From: Geitlerinema sp. BBD 1991-9 | GTDB lineage: Bacteria; Cyanobacteriota; Cyanobacteriia; Cyanobacteriales; Geitlerinemataceae | NCBI GenBank assembly: GCA_001657325.1 | Contig: LWRO01000020.1 | Coordinates: 1 to 64,000 of the forward strand | Direction: 5' to 3' | Length of the DNA: 64,000 bases | Part shown: piece by piece, positions 26,312-35,080 of the stretch | Layout: the number at the start of each line of letters is the position of its first letter | Numbering within the stretch: the stretch's first letter is position 1 | The notes under the pieces: generated by a model | What the model was told of the DNA's origin: nothing | Databases searched by the model: none | The model's input: only the letters and a program-made list of their open reading frames with translations | Made by a program: the position numbers and the translations under genes

Positions 26312-26926
26312 TTAGGCTTTGACAGCTAGGACAGTACCTGTGGCAATCGCAACACTTCCCGCGATCCGATTCATAATAGTTTGACCGCCATGATTTTGAA
26401 AGAGAGTTCTCGATCGATCGGCGAGAAAGGCATAACCGAGCATCGTGGAACCCAGGACAATTGCAACCACGGTAGCAATCGCGATCGCATCCCAGTTGCT
26501 CAGCGTTGATAGTTCGATAAAGGTCGGCAAAAAACCTAGATAAAACAAAATTACCTTAGGATTTCCAAGCGTAATAAAAAGTCCACTTAAAAAGTTAGAT
26601 TTCCACGACAATTCTTCAATTTCTTTGATTTTCAGAATTTCTGGGCGCACCCTCCATAAATGAATACCGAGGTAGATTAGATAGCCGGCTCCGAGATATT
26701 TTACCACCAAAAAGAATCCACTCAGATATTCGGCAATCGCTGACAACCCATACATTGCCAACAAGAGAAAGACTAAATCTCCTGTAACGATCCCCAGGAC
26801 GACAACAGATGAATGCCAAAACCCAGATGCAAGCGCTCTCGCTACCGTTGCAAAGACTCCCGGCCCGGGGGTTATCGCGAGGATAAACATTGCTCCTGCT
26901 AGAGCGAATAAGGAAAAAATAGTCAT
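26312..26926 (-). CDS. LysE/RhtB family amino-acid exporter
   Basis: 204 residues, about six membrane helices, with the N-terminal family signature ITPGPGVFATVARAL and GNPKVILFYLGFLPTF in the middle. The family exports lysine, threonine, homoserine (lactone) or similar amino acids by proton exchange. Substrate not determinable. Start ATG at 26926. No regulator is adjacent. Confidence 0.92.
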   Translation of the reverse strand: MTIFSLFALAGAMFILAITPGPGVFATVARALASGFWHSSVVVLGIVTGDLVFLLLAMYGLSAIAEYLSGFFLVVKYLGAGYLIYLGIHLWRVRPEILKIKEIEELSWKSNFLSGLFITLGNPKVILFYLGFLPTFIELSTLSNWDAIAIATVVAIVLGSTMLGYAFLADRSRTLFQNHGGQTIMNRIAGSVAIATGTVLAVKA

Positions 26927-27452
26927 TGTTTCATCTATAAGCTACCTTTTGATCTGCAGATGTTTTTATCCTATTGTATAGCATTACAGCGTTCAATTTT
27001 TTTAAAATTGAATAATATCTTGAAAATATTCAAGCCAAGACATTGTCGAATTTTTTAGGCTGTGATAAGCTTTTTAAAAAAATCTATCTATATTGAAGCA
27101 AGAATTTTACAAAAAATATCAAAATCAAAAGATCTGGCACCCAAGCATAAGTACTTATGCCTTGAAATTAAACAGCTACAGCAACCTACAATGAATTTGG
27201 CAAGCAATAAAATTGTAAGGTCGCCATTCATTTATCTTCTCCATATAAAGTAAAGCAACCAGAAGAGAATTTTCAAGGGTCTTTTGAGTTTGAGGTGATA
27301 AGCTGATTTTATACCCGGTCAAAACCCTTGCTGTAGGGGCGAACGGCCGTTCGCCCCTACCCAAATCTTGTATTCAGTTCAACAAATTACACCGTAATCT
27401 CAGGAGACCCATTTTCAATTAAAGCTTTACAGAAATCTTGAACGTATGAAGC
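26927..27452. other. AT-rich intergenic region with a perfect palindrome
   Basis: About 525 bases separate the exporter from the radical SAM gene. A 63-codon plus-strand frame at 27062 has no protein character. The only structured item is the 28-bp palindrome at 27333. Confidence 0.6.
27333..27360. repeat. Perfect 28-bp palindromic repeat (GTAGGGGCGAACGG and its complement)
   Basis: The half-site GTAGGGGCGAACGG is followed immediately by its exact reverse complement. Related copies are at 3998-4019 (imperfect), 53590-53623 (degenerate) and 56092-56119 (inside an Rpn gene). No coding capacity; REP-like or remnant of a small mobile element. Confidence 0.85.
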
Positions 27453-28712
27453 TCAAAATTTTTCGGCATCACCAAAGATAGCGGAAAAACCCGACAAAGC
27501 TTTCCTTGCAATGTTTTGCCAAGCAGTCCAACCACTATTCAGATTTTCCCAAAGCCAATAAACTCCATTTTCAAGTTCTTTTGGTGTCATGTGTTTAGGG
27601 CGATGTACGGCGTGGCTACCATCATACTTCGACCAGTCTTTGGTTAATATCCTACCGTCAGTATCTAGCTTCTCGAATGTCTTTGAACCAGGGAAGGGAA
27701 TCATCAGATGTGGAATTGGATTATCCATCCCAATCTCTTGAATAAAGTCGGAAGCTTCTTGGAAAATGTTTGGGCTGTCTTCATCAAACCCAAAAAGAAA
27801 GTCTCCCCACACTTCTATACCGTAACGCTTCACTGTGCGAATATACTCTTGGATCTGTGCTGGCTTGACAAAACTTTTTCCTTGAGCTTTCAAGGCTTCT
27901 TCTGATGGCGTTTCGATCCCAAAAAGTAAAGCTTTAACTCCGGCTTTTTGAGCAGCTCGCAAAAGTTCTTCATCTTTAGCAATGAGTACAGTGGTTTCTC
28001 CATAGAAGTTCATCTTCAAAGGAGCCAAGGCCTCAAACAAATTGAGCGCATACCCTCGATTTGCTGTCAAGTTGTCAGAATGTAGCTCCACCCATTCTAC
28101 ACCTGCCCGTTTGAGTTTTTTGACTTCCTCTACGATGTTTTCAACAGGTCTCAGCTGAAACTTATCGAAGAATTCATGCACCAAGCAAAAATCGCAGTGC
28201 ATTGGACATCCTCTTGAAACCAAGACCGACCACGTATAATTGTACCTGTAAGGCTCGATAATATCAATTGGATAAGAATTCAATTTTGACAAATCAAAGG
28301 GGCTAGTCCGCTCGTATTTTTCTTTGAATTGGCCTTCCTCATAATCTGCCAGTAGTTGCTCCCAAACTTCCTCTGGTTCACCAATCAAAAGCGTATCAGC
28401 GTGTTCGGCTGCTTCAGCTTGCATAAACTTAGTATGCAGCCCTCCTAATACAACAACTTTGCCTTTGGCGCGAAATCGATCGGCAATTTCATAAGCTCTT
28501 AGTGCATCAGGGGTGGACATGAAAATTGCGACAAGATCTGCATGAGAGTTGAAATTGGTTTTCATACCGATCGTCTCATCGGTCATTTCAAGATCGACCC
28601 ATTTAGGGGTGGCTGCAGCTGTTGAAAATATGTTTTGGGGTGGCCCTCCTGTTTCAGCTTTATACTTTGAAAAGTCGCTACCTGCCGAGGCTTTGATGAG
28701 ATAAGCTTTCAT
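27453..28712 (-). CDS. B12-binding-domain radical SAM protein
   Basis: 419 residues. An N-terminal B12-binding-like Rossmann domain (about 40-125: ADLVAIFMSTPDALRAYEIA, VVVLGGLHTKF) lacks the DxHxxG that would place histidine on cobalt. The radical SAM domain (about 160-370) has the CxxxCxxC iron-sulfur motif as C169, C173, C176 (SRGCPMHCDFC), then FGIETPSEEALKA and LFGFDEDSPN. The family methylates unactivated carbons or rearranges rings in natural products and lipids (for example HpnJ/HpnP types). It is the last gene of a minus-strand group with a secreted GyrI-like protein, a Rieske oxygenase, a small membrane protein and a TetR regulator. Its codon use lacks the TCGATCGA motif frequent in neighbours, which suggests transfer. 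Substrate unknown. Confidence 0.88.
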   Translation of the reverse strand: MKAYLIKASAGSDFSKYKAETGGPPQNIFSTAAATPKWVDLEMTDETIGMKTNFNSHADLVAIFMSTPDALRAYEIADRFRAKGKVVVLGGLHTKFMQAEAAEHADTLLIGEPEEVWEQLLADYEEGQFKEKYERTSPFDLSKLNSYPIDIIEPYRYNYTWSVLVSRGCPMHCDFCLVHEFFDKFQLRPVENIVEEVKKLKRAGVEWVELHSDNLTANRGYALNLFEALAPLKMNFYGETTVLIAKDEELLRAAQKAGVKALLFGIETPSEEALKAQGKSFVKPAQIQEYIRTVKRYGIEVWGDFLFGFDEDSPNIFQEASDFIQEIGMDNPIPHLMIPFPGSKTFEKLDTDGRILTKDWSKYDGSHAVHRPKHMTPKELENGVYWLWENLNSGWTAWQNIARKALSGFSAIFGDAEKF

Positions 28713-28847
28713 GACTACTTACTCTCCTGTTGTACTTTTAGGAATTGCAAATCTTTGTAACGGGTGCTGTATTGAATCTGAATGAAGAACAAACGGTCAG
28801 TCAGAACTTCAATCTAGCTTGAGGAATGAAAACCGTGATGTCTGACG

Positions 28848-29531
28848 TTAATCGATGGCAACCCACACCTCAGCACGATCTCCAGGACTGATATCGTAAA
28901 CCTCCAAATCTGTTGTATATGTCCTTGACAACTTTTTCTCTTCAATCTCGATCCAAGTCCTAGGAACGTTCTCTTCTAAGTTCCCGCTCACCTCGATGAC
29001 TGCATACCTCGCCTCAGGGATTGTTAGGGATATAAATCCAGCAGGAATAGAGTCAAGATTTGTGACACGTCTTCCCATGACAACCGTGAAGCTCGAACCA
29101 TTGTTTCCAAAGTTGTAGTCGGTATAAGCAATATAAATCTGGTTGTCAGCATCGTTGGGAATATCGCCAAAAAGATTTTCTCGTGCTTGCCGCTCCCATA
29201 GGCTTCTTATATCGTTTAAGTGTCGATCGTTTTCCAAGGAAGTTTCAACAGAGATTCCGACGAGATAAATTCTCTCAGCTTGCTTGACAGTATATTCCAA
29301 AGAAATCATTAGAGGCTCATCAGTGTTTTGACTCAAGCTAGTGATGCTCTTGCTATTTCTTGCATCTTTCTCAGGAGAGATTGAATTATTTTCAGTGTTG
29401 CTACTTGGTTCGGTGTTGGAGCTTCTGTCGCCTATATTCTTGGCTTTTTGTGCCAGCAATAGGGTATTCAATGACATCAGAAAAATGATACTGAAAAGAG
29501 AAGAAAAGAGAAGATTTGATTTTGTTTTCAT
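28848..29531 (-). CDS. Secreted protein with a GyrI-like effector-binding domain
   Basis: 227 residues. Residues 1-27 form a signal peptide (LLFSSLFSIIFLMSLNTLLLA). A low-complexity Asn/Ser-rich linker runs to about 70. The rest has the pattern of the GyrI-like/AraC effector-binding fold: YLVGISVETSL near 90, IRSLWERQARENLF, IYIAYTDYNFG, VVMGRRVTNLDSIPAGFISLTIP, YAVIEVSG, and the typical end TDLEVYDIS...AEVWVAID. These domains bind small hydrophobic or cationic molecules and are normally cytoplasmic; a secreted form is unusual. Sits between a radical SAM gene and a Rieske oxygenase gene on the same strand, so it may bind their product. Domain call is by pattern only. Confidence 0.7.
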   Translation of the reverse strand: MKTKSNLLFSSLFSIIFLMSLNTLLLAQKAKNIGDRSSNTEPSSNTENNSISPEKDARNSKSITSLSQNTDEPLMISLEYTVKQAERIYLVGISVETSLENDRHLNDIRSLWERQARENLFGDIPNDADNQIYIAYTDYNFGNNGSSFTVVMGRRVTNLDSIPAGFISLTIPEARYAVIEVSGNLEENVPRTWIEIEEKKLSRTYTTDLEVYDISPGDRAEVWVAID

Positions 29532-29618
29532 GCTCGTATAATTACCTTCAACTGAGGACTAGGGGGATTTTAGAAACAAAGCGATTGTTATAGCTTTTGG
29601 CAAGATTTAGAAATTTGC

Positions 29619-30767
29619 TCAGGTTAAATATTTTTGCACGTTGGATTGATATTGATAGACCGATTGTTCTAAATCTTTTGCGATCGCGCCGATCGAAAAA
29701 TAAGGCGACTTTAAAGATTTTTGCTGTTGCTCGCATACATAAATGTCCTCAGCCATAAAATCACCAGAGGCAAGGGGATCGTCTCGATCTCCTGTGCCGT
29801 ACTTATCCCAAGTTCGATCTTTAAAGTAGCTCCAAGACTTCCATGCTTGTGTGATGTATTTCCAGTCAGATACGGGCATTACTTTTATCCGAATTTCTAC
29901 GATCGATCTGTCTGGAGCGACTGGAATGACATGGAATGTAGACCAACTTGATTTTGATTCTGCTAACCCCAAGTTGGGAAATAACATTGGCACGTATGCA
30001 CCCATTTTATCTTTGGGTACATGACCGATAAGCGGTAATGGAGAATTGTTTTCGATCTTGTCGAGATACCCTTTCGAGAGCGGCTCGTAAAAATAGAAGT
30101 GGTCGCCGACAAACCCTGTCTGCTGATGTCTGTGGTCGTACATAAAGAGAGTTTCGGAATGAAGGTGCGCGAGATGATAGCCGTCAATATAGTTCTCGAC
30201 CACAATTTTCCAGTTCGCGTTAATTTCGTGACGAGATCTACCTTCTACATATTCTGTCAATTGTTCGGGTTTATGAGGGCCTAAATAAGGTTCGATCGGT
30301 GTCAACCAATTAGCAAGGGAATCGGCATGAGGATCGGGATGAATAAAAATCATTCCTCGCCAGGTATCGACTGAGGCTTTGTGGAGACATAGAGTTTCTA
30401 GATCGAGATCGGGAAATTGACTTTTTCGCTCTGGCACCGCAGTCAGTTTTCCATCGAGATTGTAAGTCCAGTCGTGATAAGGGCAGGTCAAAAATTTCTT
30501 GCGTTTTCCCGAAGTTCGCAGTAGTTGAGTGCCACGATGGCGGCAGATGTTATGAAACGCACGCATCTGTTTGCGATCGTCCAGTAGCACGACGATATTA
30601 TGAAGTCCTGCCTGCACGGTAATGTAATCGCCTGGATCGCTGAGGTCTTCGATAAATCCAGCAAACTGCCAGGTACGACTAAAGATAGTTTGCTGTTCTC
30701 GATCGAACCACTCTTGCGAGGTATATGCTTGAATCGGAAGAACGGGCATTTTGTTTTCGATCGTCAT
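29619..30767 (-). CDS. Rieske non-heme iron oxygenase, alpha subunit
   Basis: 382 residues from the ATG at 30767 (AAAGGA 8 bases upstream; a GTG three bases earlier is also possible). The Rieske cluster ligands are C75-x-H77 (ICRHRGTQ) and C95-x2-H98 (CPYHDWTY). The catalytic domain has the iron-binding pair in ENYIDGYHLAHLHSETLF (about 210-227). The type resembles single-component or two-component oxygenases acting on quaternary amines or aromatic acids. No reductase or beta subunit is adjacent, so electrons must come from general ferredoxin partners. Second of a minus-strand group with TetR, membrane protein, GyrI-like protein and radical SAM enzyme. Confidence 0.92.
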   Translation of the reverse strand: MTIENKMPVLPIQAYTSQEWFDREQQTIFSRTWQFAGFIEDLSDPGDYITVQAGLHNIVVLLDDRKQMRAFHNICRHRGTQLLRTSGKRKKFLTCPYHDWTYNLDGKLTAVPERKSQFPDLDLETLCLHKASVDTWRGMIFIHPDPHADSLANWLTPIEPYLGPHKPEQLTEYVEGRSRHEINANWKIVVENYIDGYHLAHLHSETLFMYDHRHQQTGFVGDHFYFYEPLSKGYLDKIENNSPLPLIGHVPKDKMGAYVPMLFPNLGLAESKSSWSTFHVIPVAPDRSIVEIRIKVMPVSDWKYITQAWKSWSYFKDRTWDKYGTGDRDDPLASGDFMAEDIYVCEQQQKSLKSPYFSIGAIAKDLEQSVYQYQSNVQKYLT

Positions 30768-30819
30768 CACGATGTCCTTTTTTTACAACGAAGAAATCAA
30801 CACTTGAAGATACGTGGGT

Positions 30820-31053
30820 TTAAAAACCGGTGAAAATCATCCCAATGCCGAACGCCACCCAAGTTATCAAAATAATCCAATACAGAATGGGATTCTCTCT
30901 CCGTGAAATGGGTTCGATAAAGTAGGTTACTCCGGTGAAAAAGCCGGGGAGAACCCAGTACAGTGACAATACGCCCCAAATCCATTGCCAATTCAGTGCA
31001 ACTGCGATATACATCAAGACCAAGCCCAGTATGGTTCGCCACTTGAATTTCAT
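30820..31053 (-). CDS. Small membrane protein (two to three helices)
   Basis: 77 residues, almost fully hydrophobic: helices at about 7-24 (TILGLVLMYIAVALNW), 25-46 and 56-76 (PILYWIILITWVAFGIGMI). It lies 53 bases upstream of the Rieske oxygenase start and on the same strand. No family recognised. It could anchor an enzyme or help electron delivery, but this is only inferred from position. Confidence 0.65.
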   Translation of the reverse strand: MKFKWRTILGLVLMYIAVALNWQWIWGVLSLYWVLPGFFTGVTYFIEPISRRENPILYWIILITWVAFGIGMIFTGF

Positions 31054-31153
31054 GGTTCGCTACTTGAATTACTCTGCACGATCGAGCATCTGTACGATCG
31101 TTTGTCGGACATTTGAAATTTTGTAATTCCATAGCATTCGTCTTTGGCAAATT

Positions 31154-31711
31154 TCAGGAGGGCGCTAGTCCTTTTATCAACGTTCGATATACAAAAACTG
31201 CTGCATCTTTACGAGCAATATATCCTGTGTCTACAGATGACCAGGCTGCCCAAATCAATGCATCGATCGCTGATGTCACCCAGGCATTGGGGATATCTAG
31301 TCCGAGTACGCCATCCTGTTTGAGTGTTGTTACAAATTCATCTAATTCACTCATTTGTCGAGTATAAGCAGCCGCGATATCTGGATCGGTATAAGCCACA
31401 GACTCCGAAACTAAGAAGTGAAATCGATCGCCCAAGGGAACCACTTCCTCTAAAAATGCGAGGAGCGCAGCTTGCGAAGGCAAGTTTTGGCGACGGACAC
31501 GTTCTGTTACTCGATCGATCTCTTCCATCGCTTCGAGGGCCAGCTCGCGAACCAGCTCATCGCGGGACGGAAAATATCGGTATAAGGTCGCCCGCCCAAC
31601 TCCAGCCTGAGCTGCAATATCGCTCAGTGAAGATCCCGGATTGCGTGCTAACACCGTAGCAGCCGATTTCAGTAGTGCGCGTTTAGATGCGTTTCTTGTG
31701 GAATTACTCAT
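31154..31711 (-). CDS. TetR/AcrR family transcriptional regulator
   Basis: 185 residues from the ATG at 31711; a TTG nine codons earlier is possible. The N-terminal helix-turn-helix is ATVLARNPGSSLSDIAAQAGVGRATLYRYFPSRDELV, typical of the family, followed by a helical ligand-binding domain. It stands at the head of the minus-strand group of the 77-residue membrane protein, Rieske oxygenase, GyrI-like protein and radical SAM enzyme, so it probably controls that group and itself. A direct repeat GTCTCA occurs at 31711-31733 just before the start; no clear palindromic operator is visible. Confidence 0.9.
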   Translation of the reverse strand: MSNSTRNASKRALLKSAATVLARNPGSSLSDIAAQAGVGRATLYRYFPSRDELVRELALEAMEEIDRVTERVRRQNLPSQAALLAFLEEVVPLGDRFHFLVSESVAYTDPDIAAAYTRQMSELDEFVTTLKQDGVLGLDIPNAWVTSAIDALIWAAWSSVDTGYIARKDAAVFVYRTLIKGLAPS

Positions 31712-32536
31712 GAGACTATTATATTTTACTTGAGACAAAAATGTATCAAGCGAGTTAATAAAACTTATCTTAGGCAGTTGACCTTGTTGCGTGTCATCTA
31801 GATAAGATCGCTGGGGAAAAGCAGGGAATGGGTGAGGTGAACCCTAATACTGTGGGCAAACACGACGACCCAGCACTCTGTTCCATGAGACGATCGATGA
31901 GAACGGAGTGAAGGCTGACGAGTCGATGTCCCTGATGGGGCAGTACCCGCCACTAAAGTCGATGATTGGGGGGGCGTGCAGAATCACACGAATTTTACCT
32001 TTAACTTCTTGCTATAGAAGAAGTTTGACGTATCCATATCCTTGAGATGAAAGTAAAGATCTTATACTTTTAAAATCGAAACGGGAAGTTCGCATTTTTT
32101 TATAGATGGCTATTTTATGGTAGAACTCTTGAGTTTTTTTTCTATTTCTGAAAACCAGAATAGCAGCCAAAAGTTGAAAATTCCTCGATTTAGTGTAGCT
32201 GTTTATACGATTTAGAAAAATTGCACTCGGGAAAGACTCGATCGATCGGTGGAAATTCGATCGAGTCTTCAAATAATCGCAACCTTTATCTACAGAGAAT
32301 TTTAACGTGAATCCGGCTGTCGAAGAATTTCAAGGATTGCCCGAAAGATCGATCGAAATATGCGGGTTTAGAGTACAGATGCTCGATCGTCGATTTGAGT
32401 CAACAGGTGGAATTGTCTGGGGAAAATCCGAAATCTTAAATTACTCAAACTAGGATTCTGCCTTCAAAAAATTTTGCGATATAAGAAGGACAGATTCACA
32501 AACATCTAGCAACTCTGACAAAAAAAGAGGCACTAT
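31712..32536. other. Spacer of about 820 bases before cydA
   Basis: The first third contains the decayed coding segment at 31774-32045. The remainder (32046-32536) is AT-rich and likely contains the cydAB promoter. A 48-codon frame starting with GTG at 32307 has no support. Confidence 0.55.
31774..32045 (+). pseudogene. Decayed coding segment of unknown family with a frameshift
   Basis: From 31774 one frame reads as protein-like text (ACHLDKIAGEKQGMGEVNP, NTVGKHDDPAL); at about 31876 the frame must shift, after which another frame continues LFHETIDENGVKADESMSLM then GQYPPLKSMIGGACRITRI and ends at TGA 32043-32045. A duplicated CT near 31876-31879 would explain the shift. Both parts are acidic/basic mixed, well-ordered sequences unlike random frames. 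No start codon with a binding site and a TAG at 31771 indicate the 5' end is lost. I do not recognise the family. Confidence 0.4.
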
Positions 32537-33964
32537 ATGGAGTTTCTCCAAGATACCGTCGTGTTGTCGCGCTTACAGTTTGCGCTGACAGCCATCTTTC
32601 ATATGCTCTGGCCAGTCCTCACGACTGGGATGGCAATTTACCTCGTCATCGTTGAAGGACTGTGGCTGCGAACCCGGAACCCCGACTACTACCACCACGC
32701 GCGGTTTTGGGCGAAACTGTACGTCCTCAACTTCGGTATCGGCGTCGCCAGTGGCGTTCCCATGGAATTTCAATTCGGGACGAACTGGGCCCCGTTTTCG
32801 GAAGCGGTCGGAGACTTTTTCGGCAGCGTTCTCGGCTTTGAAGCGTCGATGGCGTTCATGCTAGAAGCCGGATTCCTCGGCATCATGCTCTTTGGCTGGG
32901 AACGAGTTCCCCCCGTCGTTCACTACCTGTCCACTATCATGGTGGCCTTCGGCGCGAACCTCTCCACCTTCTGGATTATTACCGCCAACTCCTGGCTGCA
33001 AACCCCCGCTGGCGGCGAAGTCGTAGACGGGAAATTTATCGTCAGCAACTACTTCGAGGCGATTTTCAATCCCTTCATGGCGAAAAGTGTCGCGCATATG
33101 TTCCTCGCGACGTTAGAAACCTCGTTATTCGTCATTGGAGGTATTAGCGCCTGGTATCTTCTCAGCGGACGGCATCCGAAATTTTTTGCTCGATCGTTCA
33201 AAATTGCCCTCGCCGCCGCCATCACCATCGCACCCCTGCAAATTTACGTCGGACACCTCAGCGGCGAACAGGTCTATCGCGAACAACCGGCTAAGCTCGC
33301 GGCCATGGAAGCGCAATGGGAAACAGTTCCCGCAGGGGTTTCTGCTCCGTGGAGCGCGATCGCACTTCCCAACGTCCAAGAAGAGCGTAACGAATTTGAA
33401 ATCGCTATTCCCAACGCACTCGGCTACATTCTGGAGCTAAAACCCACACTTTCCGAACCCGTGTTGGGATTGAAAGAATGGCAACCCGAAGACCGTCCGT
33501 CGATGGTGGGACTAATTTACTATGCGTTCCGCATCATGGTCGCGATTGGGTTTTTCTTCGCGGGATTGATGCTTGTCAGCGTCGTTCAGTGGTTGCGTGG
33601 CAAACTCGCATCTGACGAAATCGGAAAACAGCGTTGGTTGTTGATTTCGTGGATGTTCGCCGGGCCGATGGGATATCTCGCCGTGGAATCCGGATGGATC
33701 GTGCGTTGCGTCGGACGACAACCTTGGACGCTGTACGAACAAATTCGCACGGTCGATGCGGCATCTAACCTTCCGCCGGGAAACGTACTCGCCTCGTTAA
33801 CGGGATTTGCCGTCGTCTATTCTGTGTTGTTCGTGTCCACGCTGTACTTCGGAAGTCGGATTCTTCGCAAAGGCCCGGATCTCGATCGACCCCTTCCTGG
33901 CGCACGCGATCTGATGGAACCAGCAGCCCACACCCCCGATAGCCGTCCCGTTGAAGCGAAATAG
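32537..33964 (+). CDS. cydA: Cytochrome bd-type quinol oxidase subunit I
   Basis: 475 residues, nine or so membrane helices. Conserved features: QFALTAIFHMLWP (heme b595 histidine), PMEFQFGTNWAPFSE, FMLEAGFLGIMLFGW, TPAGGEV, and GRQPWTLYEQIRT, the family hallmark. The segment between helices corresponding to the Q-loop is short, as in cyanide-insensitive CIO-type oxidases and cyanobacterial bd. It oxidises plastoquinol or ubiquinol with oxygen in the membrane. First gene of a pair with cydB (11 bases between); no cydX-like or cydCD gene follows. Confidence 0.96.
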   Translation: MEFLQDTVVLSRLQFALTAIFHMLWPVLTTGMAIYLVIVEGLWLRTRNPDYYHHARFWAKLYVLNFGIGVASGVPMEFQFGTNWAPFSEAVGDFFGSVLGFEASMAFMLEAGFLGIMLFGWERVPPVVHYLSTIMVAFGANLSTFWIITANSWLQTPAGGEVVDGKFIVSNYFEAIFNPFMAKSVAHMFLATLETSLFVIGGISAWYLLSGRHPKFFARSFKIALAAAITIAPLQIYVGHLSGEQVYREQPAKLAAMEAQWETVPAGVSAPWSAIALPNVQEERNEFEIAIPNALGYILELKPTLSEPVLGLKEWQPEDRPSMVGLIYYAFRIMVAIGFFFAGLMLVSVVQWLRGKLASDEIGKQRWLLISWMFAGPMGYLAVESGWIVRCVGRQPWTLYEQIRTVDAASNLPPGNVLASLTGFAVVYSVLFVSTLYFGSRILRKGPDLDRPLPGARDLMEPAAHTPDSRPVEAK

Positions 33965-33975
33965 GAGATGCGATC

Positions 33976-34998
33976 GTGGATTTAACGATTTTAGATAATT
34001 TTCTGGCTCAGGTTTGGTTTGCCATCCTCGCGCTGTTTCTGTTCCTCTATGTCATGCTGGACGGTTTCGATCTCGGCGTTGGCATTTTGTCGCTGACGGC
34101 ATCGAGTGAAGAACGTCGCGGTATTTTGATGACCAGTTTGAGTAACGTTTGGGATGCGAACGAAACCTGGTTGGTGTTGATGGGAGGTGCGTTATTCGGC
34201 GCGTTTCCTTTGGCGTACAGTACGATTCTCAACGCGCTTTACATTCCAATTTTGACGATGGTGTTCGGCTTTATTTTCCGTGCCGTCGCCTTCGAGTTTC
34301 GCGAACACTCCGATCGAAAAGTGTTTTGGAACTCTGCTTTCGGGGTGGGAAGTTTCCTCGCTGCGTTAGGTCAAGGGTTTTCTTTGGGAGCCGTTCTCGA
34401 AGGAATTCGGGTTGACGAAGCTGGACATTTCATCGGTAGTACTTGGGATTGGTTGAGTCCTCAATCGGCGGTTGTTGCGTTAACGCTGATTCAAGGGTAC
34501 GTTCTCATCGGTTCGACTTACTTAATTTTGAAGACCGAGGGCGAGTTACAAAACACCCACTATCGCACGGCGAAAATTGCGGCTGTCACGACGCTAATCG
34601 GAGCGATCGCGATTACGATTACGACTCCCATTTTCTTCGAGTACGCCCGCGAACGGCTATTTCAAGCACCGTGGATTTATGTTTTTGCCGTTATTCCCCT
34701 GTTGGGCGTTTTGCTTGTTTGGGAATTGTGGAAAAGTCTCGATCGAAAAAAAGAAGTCGCACCGTTTGTTTGGACAATTTTGATTTTCTTGCTGACGTTT
34801 ATCGGCTTGGCGTTGGTGGTTTTTCCATTTATTATCCCTACACAAATCACGATTTACGACGCGGCAGCAACTCCAACATCGCTGGTTTTTATGCTGGTTT
34901 TCATCGGTGTTTTGATTCCGATCATGTTGTTCTACAACATTTATCAATATGTCGTTTTTCGAGGTAAGGTAACAACCAGTTATTACGGAGAGTCGTAA
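33976..34998 (+). CDS. cydB: Cytochrome bd-type quinol oxidase subunit II
   Basis: 340 residues, eight membrane helices. The family markers WFAILALFLFLYVMLDGFDLG and NVWDANETWLVL, and GALFGAFPLAYS are in the first 80 residues. It pairs with CydA as the non-heme-binding partner. Eleven bases separate it from cydA, with AGGAG in the gap, so the two are translated together. Followed by a strong hairpin at 35008-35034. Confidence 0.95.
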   Translation: MDLTILDNFLAQVWFAILALFLFLYVMLDGFDLGVGILSLTASSEERRGILMTSLSNVWDANETWLVLMGGALFGAFPLAYSTILNALYIPILTMVFGFIFRAVAFEFREHSDRKVFWNSAFGVGSFLAALGQGFSLGAVLEGIRVDEAGHFIGSTWDWLSPQSAVVALTLIQGYVLIGSTYLILKTEGELQNTHYRTAKIAAVTTLIGAIAITITTPIFFEYARERLFQAPWIYVFAVIPLLGVLLVWELWKSLDRKKEVAPFVWTILIFLLTFIGLALVVFPFIIPTQITIYDAAATPTSLVFMLVFIGVLIPIMLFYNIYQYVVFRGKVTTSYYGES

Positions 34999-35007
34999 AC
35001 GATTGAG

Positions 35008-35034
35008 TTCTGGGTGAGGCTCACTCACCCAGAA
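35008..35034. terminator. Hairpin terminator after cydB
   Basis: Perfect 11-bp arms TTCTGGGTGAG and CTCACCCAGAA around a 5-base loop, 10 bases past the cydB stop, followed after a few bases by GATTTTAAAA. The convergent MarR gene stops 47 bases further, so it may act in both directions. Confidence 0.75.
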
Positions 35035-35080
35035 TCGAACGATTTTAAAAGTCTATTCATTCTTTCGACCACAACAACGG

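Noticed and set aside
27062-27253. 63-codon plus-strand frame
   Set aside because: Lies in AT-rich spacer, no ribosome-binding site and no family features.
30797-31150. 117-codon frame overlapping the small membrane protein
   Set aside because: Mixed, non-hydrophobic text in another frame; the 77-codon frame has coherent membrane helices.
31774-31985. Group II intron or structured RNA remnant
   Set aside because: The stretch looked RNA-like at first because of GGGTGAGGTGAACCC-type hairpins, but translation gives good protein text in two frames, so a decayed gene is the better reading.
32307-32453. 48-codon frame with GTG start upstream of cydA
   Set aside because: Could be a CydX-like small subunit by position, but it is not hydrophobic and has no binding site.
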